NCBI GenBank assembly: GCA_037953745.1
Contig: JBAKBP010004430.1
Coordinates: 62,001 to 126,000, forward strand
Length of the DNA stretch: 64,000 nt
Direction: 5' to 3'
Origin: Lithodes maja
Lineage: Eukaryota > Arthropoda > Malacostraca > Decapoda > Lithodidae
Shown here: positions 1 to 9,100 of the stretch, in pieces
Position numbering within the stretch: the first letter of the stretch is position 1
Layout of the letters: every line of letters begins with the position of its first letter
The notes under the pieces: model-generated
Told to the model about the DNA's origin: nothing
Databases searched by the model: none
The model's input: only the letters and a program-made list of their open reading frames with translations
Made by a program: the position numbers and the translations under genes

Positions 1-350
1 AGTGACGAGTTTTTCAGGTTATTTTTTGTTGTTTTTTATTTTTTATTTGATACACAGTGTTGTTTAATACCAAGGACTGTCGCATTTTACTATTTTCCCA
101 TTATCCATCAATCTTAAAACACGGCCCCCGATAGTGGGGAGGGCTATGAAGATCAGGGAAATTGCGGGGTAAAAGGCGTAAATAAAGGGGTAATATTGGA
201 AGAACTCTGAAAATACAATATTTAAAAGTAACAAAACCTGAAAATGGAAAAACCCGAGCCAAGTTTTGACCAAACTTGGCTCGGGTTTTTCAATTTTTCA
301 GAGTCCAAAATCACAGTAACCTCATTTCGAACGTTGGCTCTTTTTTTTTT
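1..350 (-). repeat. Left arm of a palindromic foldback element
   Basis: Read on the minus strand, this stretch matches the plus-strand sequence from about 691 to 899, then 2,223-2,265, then 31,687 onward, once later insertions are removed. Shared landmarks are the small palindrome with the core gagccaagtttggtc near 245-290, the stretch ending in a TTAA-centred junction near 110-120, and the end ctgaaaaactcg. The arm supplies the unfilled version of two insertion sites found in the right arm: the TTAA used by the element at 904 and the acagt used by the BEL element at 2,266. The 69-residue frame here is not conserved as a protein and I do not regard it as a gene. Confidence 0.75.
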
Positions 351-393
351 TTTTTTCAACGTGGTTAAAGCCAGTAACAATGTGGATAAAATT

Positions 394-633
394 AGCCTAA
401 CCTAACCTAGTAAACCCCACTAAATCCATGAAATCCGAGCCAAGTTTTGTCATTAACCTAACCAAATAACCTAACCTAACCTAACCTAGTATTATGGGGT
501 TAACATTAGCCTAGCCTAACCTAACCTAGTATTATGGATGGGGGTTAACATTAGCCTAACCTAGCCTAGCCTAGCCTAGCCTAGCCTAACCTAACCTAAC
601 CTAACCTAGCCTAACCTAACCTAACCTAACCTA
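394..633. repeat. CCTAA telomere-like repeats in foldback core
   Basis: Runs of the pentamer cctaa, with ccta(g) variants, alternate with the spacer tattatgggt. All runs read CCTAA on the plus strand. TTAGG is the usual arthropod telomere unit. Here it is the spacer of a palindrome rather than a chromosome end. A C-run of about 20 bases follows at 653-674. No gene is visible between 300 and 700. Confidence 0.8.
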
Positions 634-903
634 GTATTATGGGTGGGGGCTGCTCCCCCCCCCCCCCCCCCCCCGCTAAATCCCTTAAATCCGAGCCAAC
701 TTTCGAAATGAGGTTAGTGATTTTTGACTGAAAATTTGAAAAACCCGAGCCAAGTTTGGTCAAAACTTGGCTCGGGTTTTTCCATTTTCAGGTTTTGTTA
801 TTTTTAAATATTGTATTTTCAGAGTTCTTCCAATATTACCCCTTTATTTACGGCTTTTACACAGCAACTTCCCTGATCTTAACTATCGGAGGCCGTGTCT
901 TAA

Positions 904-2222
904 CCCTTTCGCTGCGGGTGATGTTCTGGAATGTTTTGGCATGAAGGGATGGTCTGAGCATTGGTTAATGCCTTTTCATCCAAAAAAATGCAAGTACATG
1001 CGGATTGGGACCAGCAAGATAGACAAGGTAGGATACAGTATGTATGAAGCGATGGAGGAAGTGAGTGCAGAAAAGGATATAGGAGTAGTGATAGACAATA
1101 AGTTAAATTTCTCAGAACATTTAGCGGAAAAGATAAACAAAGCCAATAGAATTGTAGGGCTGATAAGGAGGACATTTGTGTCACTTGACGAAGAAATCTT
1201 CAGGAATCTATATACAGCGCTGGTTAGGCCGCACCTGGAATATGCAAACCAGGTGTGGGCTCCATATATGGTAAAGGATATAGAAGCAGTGGAGAAAGTG
1301 CAGAGGAGAGCTAGCAAGCTGGTACCAACGTTGAAGAACGCAGGCTATGAGCAGAGGTTGAGGACACTGGGGCTTCCGACACTGGCATATAGGAGAAAGA
1401 GAGGGGATATGATAGAGACTTTTAAGATAGTGTCAGGAAAGTACGATGAGGATGTGTGTGAAGGTATCTTCTTGATGCGGGAGGGAACAAGAACGAGAGG
1501 ACACTCTAAGAAAATTTACAAAGAAAGAAATAGGCTTGAGACGGCAAAGAACTCATTTTGTGATAGAGTGGTAAATGAGTGGAACGCACTGCCCCAGTAT
1601 GTAGTCGATTCCGAATCAATAAGGGAGTTTGAAAGTAATCTTGATAAAGCATGGGGAAGACAAGATTTGAAGTTTGATTATAAAACAAAAATACAGAATA
1701 GTAAAAATGTTGCGTCTGCTACCGCCGCCAGCCAACACCGTGAACGACCGCAGCAGTGCAAGTACTGGTACTGAGCTGGATACACAGGCATAGTTTGCCT
1801 TTTTTCAGAGGATCTACTGTAAGAAACTGTAAAGAAAAGTTACAGCAATTTCCAGGCTTTAAAAGCCTGTAAAAAACGTAAAAATCGAGTGTCAGTGGGT
1901 GGGAGCGTGAGGGGCCCACCTTCCGACCCTCAGAGCAGCCAGAGGCTCACTGAGCTGGGCTGTGTCTCGGGCGAGTCTCTCTCTGTCTCTCTCATCAGTG
2001 TAGCCAAGCGAGCGAGTGTTACATAATAGCGGGGTTCCCGCGTTTCACTGGGACCACTGAGAGTGTACCAGACCACATACACGGTCCGTTCTGGTGTCAT
2101 TTTGAAGCTATTTTCGCCTAGTTTTCGACAGAATACACTTCATTTAATGCAGATGCTTGATTTATCATTCAGAAGTGCCTGAATATGCCCTAAACAGCCC
2201 AAACAAGGCCGCAGCCAAAGGG
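904..2222. mobile_element. TTAA-flanked non-autonomous element
   Basis: TTAA stands on both sides (900-903 and 2,223-2,226). The ends are inverted: ccctttcgctgcgg at the left and ccgcagccaaaggg at the right. The left foldback arm shows the empty site with a single TTAA. TTAA target duplication and termini beginning CCC suggest a piggyBac-type element without its own transposase. The interior carries a LINE fragment (about 925-1,700). From 1,700 to 2,222 I see only non-coding sequence with a short palindrome-rich stretch. Confidence 0.75.
925..1770 (+). pseudogene. LINE ORF2 3' fragment (CR1/L2-like RT C-terminus)
   Basis: The open frame 767-1,774 begins outside in the foldback arm, so its first residues are not part of the protein. 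From about 925 the translation is the region after the RT active site of a CR1/L2-type LINE. It includes the LNFSEHL block, a RTFVSLDEE..LYTALVRPHLEY block, QRRASKLVP and the final VVNEWNALP motif. There is no RT catalytic YADD motif and no endonuclease, so it is a 5'-truncated remnant. It lies wholly inside the TTAA-flanked element, either as an insertion or as captured cargo. Confidence 0.75.
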
Positions 2223-2265
2223 TTAAGATTGACGGATAATGGGAAAATAGTAAAAATGCGACAGT

Positions 2266-2567
2266 TGTGAGAAATAAATTGACTACACCGGTATCTGGGG
2301 AATGTTGGCAACAACCTTCCGATAGGGTAACCTCACTAGAGTGAACAATTTCCTACCAGAACCCGGTGATTGTATATATTGTAGAGATTAATTAATGTTA
2401 GGTAATTTAGTACTGTATAAGATTACCTTGATCAAGTTAATTTAGTTATAAAACCTTGTACAGGTAGAAATAAGTTTAGAAGAACTGTAAAGAGGATCAG
2501 TTTAAATATTCCCGCGACCGCATACGCGATCCACCGTTTGCTTTAGGGTCGTTAATATCTTGATATT
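2266..2567 (+). repeat. BEL 5' LTR, first part
   Basis: It matches 30,888-31,179 of the 3' LTR with a 6-bp extra stretch near 2,460. It starts tgtgagaaat and contains tataaaacc near 2,449, a plausible TATA box. It ends at the LINE insertion, with the target sequence atcttgatatt at 2,557-2,567 repeated at 15,397-15,407. Confidence 0.85.
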
Positions 2568-2575
2568 CTATCTAT

Positions 2576-4117
2576 CTATCTATTGCCTGACGCCGTGATC
2601 CCGAAGGGGTGGCCACGAACGAACCGCCCCCATGCACCTCTGTCCCCAGTCAGTCGACGCCCCTCCCCCCAACCAGCACCGCCTTCATTCATGTAGTTCC
2701 TCACTCCATCCTTCCACCTCATATTCGGTCTACCTCTCCCCCTCTGTCCCTCCACCTCGCTCTCGTACACCCTCTTAGTCATTCTCTCGCTTTCCATACG
2801 TTCCATATGGCCGAACCATCTCAAGTTGTTCCTTTTCACACTTTCCAGCACATCTACCTCCACACCACACCTCCTTCTTACTTCCTCATTAGTCTGTCTA
2901 TCCCTCCATGTAATTCCGCACGCACTCCTTAAGTAATTCATTTCCACTGCTCTCACTCTTGGTCTGAGTCTCTCAACCAACGTCCATGCTTCGCTTCCGT
3001 AAGTCAGTGTCGGGATTACCACACTGTCATGCAAGGACTTCTTCACTTCCATACTGACCACCCTATTTCTTGTTACTGCTTTTAGCGTTCCTACAACCCT
3101 CTTCCCCTGTTGTACCCTCTCCCGCACCTCTTCATCCATAGTCCCATCTTTACTCAACACACTGCCCAGATACTTAAAAAGAGTTGACGATCTCCATAGC
3201 CTGACCGTTCAGCTTCACCTCACACTCTGTGACTTCACCCCTTTCGAAGACCATAACCTTGCTCTTTCCCCGTATTTACCTTCAAATTCCGTTTTTCGCA
3301 CACTGTTCCAAACTCATTTACCAGACCCTGCAACTCCCATTCATTATCACTCATCAGAACTGTATCATCCGCAAACAGCAGTATAGGTAGCTTCCACTCA
3401 ATTCCCTCCCTTTTCAGCGATACACCAACATCCACTGCTCTTGATAGTATTTCTTTCATAACTCCATCCATATATACAGTAAACAACCACGGGGACATCA
3501 CACACCCCTGTTTCAAACCAACATTCAGGTCAAAGAACTCGCTCTGCTCACTCTCCACACGTACTTGCCGCCTTTGCACCCTCATACATGCTCTTCACTG
3601 CTTTCAGCAACTTGCCCTCTACTCCGTATATTCTAAGTACTTTCCATAAACCTTCTCTATCCACTCTGTCATAGGCCTTCTCCAAGTCCATAAAGGCAAC
3701 ATACACCTTTTGTTTCTTCTCCAGATACTTCTCCACAACACAATTCAGGGTAAAAATCTGATCTACACATCCTCTTCCCTTCCTAAAGCCTCCCTGCTCG
3801 TCGCCTATCCATTTCTCCGTTCTCACTCTCACTCTCTCAATCACTACCCTACTGTATACCTTCCCTACTACGCTTAGAAGACATATTCCTCGGTGGTTAC
3901 CACACACTCCTCTTTCCCCTTTGCCCTTATATAGGGGGACTATTATGCCAGTCTTCCAGTCATCGGGTGCACTCCCCTTCTCCCATGCTAGTTTGCACAT
4001 TTTCCATACCCATTCTATCACTATCTCACCACCATACCTCAACATTTCCCCACACACTCCATCTGTTCCTGGTGCTTTCCCCAACTTCACTCTGTGACGC
4101 ATGTCGAGTATGAGCAT
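2576..4117 (-). pseudogene. LINE reverse transcriptase half (RTE-type)
   Basis: In the order of translation it shows GKAPGTDGV, GNHRGICLLSVVGK, FRKGRGCVDQIF, FMDLEKAYDRVDR, the FADDTVLM active-site block, and a C-terminal region ending near RGRPNMRWKDGVRN. The reading frame is broken near 3,560-3,585 and again near 3,170-3,240. The second copy at 50,703-52,165 stays open through both places, so these breaks are recent disabling mutations. The Gypsy LTR begins at 4,093, so the first residues of the frame starting at 4,117 belong to the LTR and not to the RT. Confidence 0.85.
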
Positions 4118-4472
4118 GCTGTACAGAACGCCCAGTCAGGCCCCACTCTCGCTAGGATCGTCAGGGCAGGAACTTTGGCTGTAGTCTGTGTAGAGTTTCC
4201 TAACTCAGTTTATGTGAACCGTTGTACTATAAGTATTATCATTATGTATTTTGTTTTCATCTGAGTCAACGAGTTCTATTTTATATCATTAGTTATAAGT
4301 ATTGTGTGTGGGACTTATATGTAATGATGAGAGGAGAGAGAGAGAGATATTACGTAACGGGGACCAGTGAGTGCGCCACGCGGGCAGATAGACCTAATTC
4401 CCTCCTCCCTCCTCCCTTCCTCCCTTTCAGCGCGTGGGAAGTTCTTTGTCGATCCCAGATTGAGAGAGAATA

Positions 4473-4480
4473 TGACGTCA
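4473..4480 (+). promoter_or_regulatory. Perfect CRE palindrome in the LTR promoter
   Basis: The sequence tgacgtca, the consensus CREB/ATF site, lies about 56 bases upstream of the TATA box at 4,536. It is repeated at 12,212-12,219 in the 3' LTR. Binding by a CREB/ATF-type host factor is an inference from sequence only. Confidence 0.6.
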
Positions 4481-4535
4481 TGATTGCCAGTGGGCGGTCC
4501 TTAAGTAGTTTGAGATATGCCGCTAGAGGGCCGAG

Positions 4536-4544
4536 TATAAAAAG
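4536..4544 (+). promoter_or_regulatory. Probable LTR TATA box
   Basis: The sequence tataaaaag is followed about 30 bases later by ttcttcagaactc, a reasonable initiator region. The same box is at 12,275-12,283 in the 3' LTR. This would set the U3/R boundary near 4,567, leaving a long R-U5 of about 1.4 kb. Confidence 0.6.
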
Positions 4545-5956
4545 AGAGGTTCTTGCCACCATTTCTTCAGAACTCATCAGGCAAAGCGACCTCTCATATC
4601 CCTTGCAACTATCCATATTCTTCCGACTGATGTGAACTTTCTCTACTCTCTGAACAGCCTATCTTCTTCTCTTCTCGTCCCTGTTTAACCTCCATGACCC
4701 CTTTGGTGCAGATTTAGTCAGCCAAAGTATTATCGCTTGAGTTCTCACGAGATAAGTGCCTGTTAGATAGCCTATTTTTGGAAGGGTTAACTAGAATAGG
4801 ATTGATTGATGTTTGTTGCACTCGTATATGCATTTCCCTGTGTGCGATTATTCATGTTCCTGTTTTCTGCTGGTTTAGGCAATGCTAGACTGGGATAGGG
4901 TTTCTGAGTTGTGATTTCCTATGAGTACTAGGTTGCGGTTGAACCAGTACAATTGCAACGGAGACGTGGAACGCCTAGGTGGTCTTTCTGACTGTGTACC
5001 GTGGGAGTTTAGCACTGTGTTGCGAGTGAGGGCTTTTGCCTGTGCCACCCAACACTGTGCTATCTCATTTGCTTGACTTTGAGAGGATCGCCAGGAGAGA
5101 ACCAGATACTAGTGATCTGGATCTCTCAAGAGAGCATCCCGTCAATTACCGTAATTTGGCCGCACAGTCTTAAGGACCTCGCTAGGCTACGAGCCGCTTG
5201 CTCAGCCATTGTCTCTTAACCTTAGATATCCCAGCTAGACTTTGCTCGACCAGCAGATACAGCATAGTATTGAAGCTTCTCCTTATGTATATTATTGTTT
5301 AAGCACTATTGATTTCATGTGTGGCACGCTTAGCTACTTCAGAGATTAGTGGCCCACGAGCACAATCTTAGTAGGCTATTGCCAGTGCATTGTCGGAGTA
5401 CTTCTTCTTAATGTTTGCCATATCCTATTGCTTATTCTTATTCTTATAATTCTTCTTATGTCAATTTAAAGCCTTTAATTACCAGTGAGTTATTCATTAA
5501 ATTGCTGTTCAAAATCCGATACTTACTTCTTACGAGTATTCGAGAAGCATCTAACTTATCAGAAGATTCCTTGCTTGATGCTCGAGGACTATTGTTTAAC
5601 GTAACGTAATAGTGCCGATCCGAAGTAGAGGGTGGAGGACTTCTTAAGTTCTTAGTTCAAGGGTGGATTACTTCGGCTTCGGCCAACACTATTCTTTAGT
5701 GTTGTAGTACTTTCTTCTTTGTTTGATTGTTGACCAGACTAGATAACTCCCGTCTTGTTATTAGTCTGTTGTGTGAAACGCTAGTACCGAGTTCTTGTAT
5801 ACCCCGTTATAGCAGATAGAACTCTGGAGGGTAGTGGCGTTTTTTGTTCGGCTGGCAGTACTCTGGGGTTGGGATCGTGTGTTTCCGTTGTGGCAGCGAG
5901 CCATACTCGAGTCCTGTGTAAGAGCCCTAGTGTACCCGAGTGCCCGGTCGTAACAA

Positions 5957-5974
5957 ATGGCGACCTTGCTTAGG
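5957..5974 (+). promoter_or_regulatory. Probable primer-binding site of the Gmr1-like element
   Basis: The sequence tggcgaccttgcttagga begins one base after the 5' LTR. The leading TGG pairs with a tRNA CCA end. I cannot assign the tRNA from memory. Confidence 0.55.
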
Positions 5975-6169
5975 ATTTTGTGAACAGTATAATTTTTTGC
6001 AGAGTTGTACAACATTTGTTTGTTCGTACTTTAGCGTACATATTGAAGAATATTTTTTTTTGTAAGGCAATTAGGAGAGCATTTAAGAGACTCCAGTTAA
6101 TTTAGTAATTAGTGCTTACATAAGGGAGTTTAACACTTTTGTCTCGAGAATTTTTTGGTGAACTTCAGT

Positions 6170-9100
6170 ATGTCGGGCCCTAGTACTGACCAGGAGCGAG
6201 AGATGCCATTTGAGGAGGTGCCGTTAGTAACTAGTGAGGAGGATGCTAGACTTTTTGTGAGTAAGCAGTACCATGTGACGGAGGAGAGGCTGACTGGGGT
6301 GAATGTTTATGGCTTGCACCTGATAGCCAAGGTTTTGGGTCTATCCAATGTAGGAGGGATGTCCAAGGGGGAGCTGATTTCCTGGGTGTTGCGTGGGCGA
6401 CATGGGGTTTCGGAGGAGAGGGCGTTTGGGGGGGTTCCTCCCCAGATCCCCTCTCACTCGACTCCCACAGTGCCGTCCACTCAGTTGCCGGAGGTTAGCA
6501 CTCTCCCACAGAGGGATGAGCATTGGAAGATTGGAGTGCCCTCGGGCGGTGCGTATGGTGGTTCCCCAGTTCTTGCCCCCCCTCCTTCAGTAGTGGCAGC
6601 TCCCTCTTCCGGCCTGTCTCCTGAGATGATATTTAAACTCGAGCTTGCTAAAATGGAGAATGAGGCTAGGAAGCAGGAGATGGAGAATGAGGCTAGGAAG
6701 CAGGAGATGGAGAATGAGTCTAGGAGGCATGAGACTGAGGTTAGGAAGCAGGAGAATGAGACTAGGAGGCATGAGATTGAGGTTAGGAGGCACGAGGCTG
6801 AGCTTAGGTACGACTCAGAGAAATATTGTGCTCAAATAGATTTAGATAAGACTCGTGCAGAGTCGACAGGGATTCGGATGGGCCGGGAGGGCCAAGTAAG
6901 AGAACAGTCCTTGTATCACTTAGTCAAGTTGGTGCCGGCATTTAGTGAAACTGAAGTCACAGAATTTTTTAATCGTTTTGAGAAGAAGTGTAGGGAGCAT
7001 AATTGGCCTGAAGAGAAGTGGGCAGCTCTAGTCTCCTCCAGACTTACGGGTAAGGGTCTAAAGGCTTATGATGCACTGCCGTTAGAGTCTTGCATTGACT
7101 ACCCAGAATTGAAGAGAGCTGTCCTACGGGCATACGAGTTGCAACCAGAAACATATCGATTGAAGTTTCGGGGTGTTACAAAGACTAGGGAGGCGACCTT
7201 TCTTGAACATGCCCGGGACTTAAAAGATGCACTTACAAACTGGACACGTTCTGAGAAAGCTGAGACGGCCGAACAGTTGACTGAGCTGTTTCTGCTCGAG
7301 CAGTTTTATAAGTGTACAGGTGCAGAAATGACTTTAACTATTAAAGAAAAGAATCCAAAAACTCTACAGGAGGCAGCTGAGATGGCTGACCTCCGGCTAT
7401 CATTAATTCGTGGGTGCGGGTCTGCCCAGCGTAGTGAGGCAGGTAACAAGGGGCGTGACGCCCCACCCCCCCGAGTTAGTAATATATCTTATGCAAACAA
7501 GTACAAGAGTTATGATACCAAGACTGACCACAAGACTAGCACCGTCCCATTTAAGAAGGGGCCGGGCCCTTCCCAGTACCAAGGGAAGCCCAAAGGGGAG
7601 TTAGAGTGTTTTCAATGTCATAAAAAGGGGCACTTTGCAAGAGTCTGTCCTAGCAAACCACCTACAGCGGCTGTGTCTTTGGCCTGCAACATTGGTGTGT
7701 CTCTGAAGCCTTCTGAGTTTGCCCGGGGCAGTTCGTCAGAGGCTGAGGCACAGCCAATGCAGAAGCACCTGGGAGGCTCGAACCCTGCTCAGGATGTTTT
7801 TTGCGACCATAGAGGACGGGGTTGCGTGATGTGGGCGGGGCGCAAGCATGGAGTAGAGGTCTTGCGTGATACAGGTGCTTCCCAGACTTTGATGAAAAAC
7901 TTGACTGGCTACCCTATAAATGCGGCTCGGGTGGTGGTGGTGCAGGGTATTAATGCAACTCGGTCATACCCGCTGGTGCGGTTGGAGTTGGAGGTGGATG
8001 GTGTGGCACGTGAATTGGATGTTGGGATTGTGGAGAAACTGCCAGTGGAGGGCGTCGACCTTCTTCTCGGCAACGACTTTGCAATGCCCGCTTCTGAGGT
8101 TCTACCCTTAGTCGTTGCCGAGAGGCCGGCCGACGTGAGTAGGGAAGAGCGAGAGTGGGTCGAGCGGTGCCAGGCACAACCCATGGCGTGTGCTGTCACC
8201 CGAGCTCGGGCAGCTAAAGTGTCACAGCCTAGTCCTCCGTCTTCAGACCAGCAGAGGAACGATCAACAGGAGGAGGCTAAAGCTGGAGTTGGTTTTAAGA
8301 GTTTTGACTCGGCGGCTCTCCTGGGTGATTCAGTATTAGCACCATTACTTAGTTCTGGAGTAGCCCCTGGGCCTGTCATCGAGAGTGACGAGGCTGGGCA
8401 TGACGAGTCTCCACGACAGCAACGTTATGAACATCGAGAGAGACAGAGGGAGCAGCTCAGTATCGGGGAGGGTCATGCATTGCTCCGGGAGCAGTTAGAT
8501 CGCTTGGCACCCTCAGATATACGTCGGTTGCAGCTGGAGGACCCTGAGCTCCAAACGTGTGCTAATGGAGCTGTGGAGCTCGACGAGGACGGTGATGCAC
8601 AGCCGGGAGATTTTTTTTATTTAGATGGCATCCTGTATCGGCGTTTTCAAGACCCTAACCGTAGCTGGAAGATGGGGTCCGGGGTAGTGGACCAGTTGAT
8701 GGTGCCGCGGGAGTGCAGGGATAGCCTACTGAGTTTGGCGCATGACACACCGCTGGCAGGACATTTGGGGGTAAGAAAAACGGTGGCGGCTTTGGGGAAG
8801 TTGTTTTGGTGGCCGGGGATGAAGTCTCATGTGCAGTCCTGGATAAACTCATGTGATATTTGTCAACGGGTCGGGAAACCAAACCAAGTTATTCCTAAAG
8901 CTCCGTTGCACCCTATTCCTGTAATTGGGCCACCTTTTAGTAAGATTGTTGTTGACATGGTTGGTCCCCTCCCTCCCACAAAGGCTGGTAATAAATTTTT
9001 GTTAACCATCATGGATGTTGCCACTAGATACCCCGATGCATACCCCATGAAAAACGGCATGGCTAAGACGGTAGTCAGTAACTTGTTGTGGTACTTTTCA

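Larger units (their letters stand above)
691..2265 (+). repeat. Right arm of the foldback, interrupted
   Basis: The segments 691-903 and 2,223-2,265 are the inverted copy of the left arm (1-350). The arm is broken first by the TTAA-flanked element at 904-2,222 and then by the BEL element at 2,266. It resumes at 31,682 and runs to about 31,790, ending in ctgaaaaactcg as the left arm does. A related terminal piece recurs at about 53,480-53,592, so this is a family. Confidence 0.7.
4093..5955 (+). repeat. 5' LTR of the Gmr1-like element
   Basis: It starts tgtgacgcatgtcgag and ends gtcgtaaca, and is the same length as the copy at 11,832-13,694. The short frames inside it (for example 4,222-4,635 and 5,415-5,609) recur identically in the other LTR only because the LTRs are duplicates. 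They show no protein family signal and are left out as genes. Confidence 0.95.

Noticed and set aside
767..925. N-terminal part of the 335-codon frame as a start of a real protein
   Set aside because: These residues are encoded by the foldback arm and recur on the minus strand at 64-273; the LINE homology begins only after the TTAA junction.
4222..4635. 137-codon frame, identical at 11,961-12,374, as a duplicated gene
   Set aside because: Both copies lie in the LTRs and repeat only because the LTRs are duplicates; no domain and it spans the promoter region.
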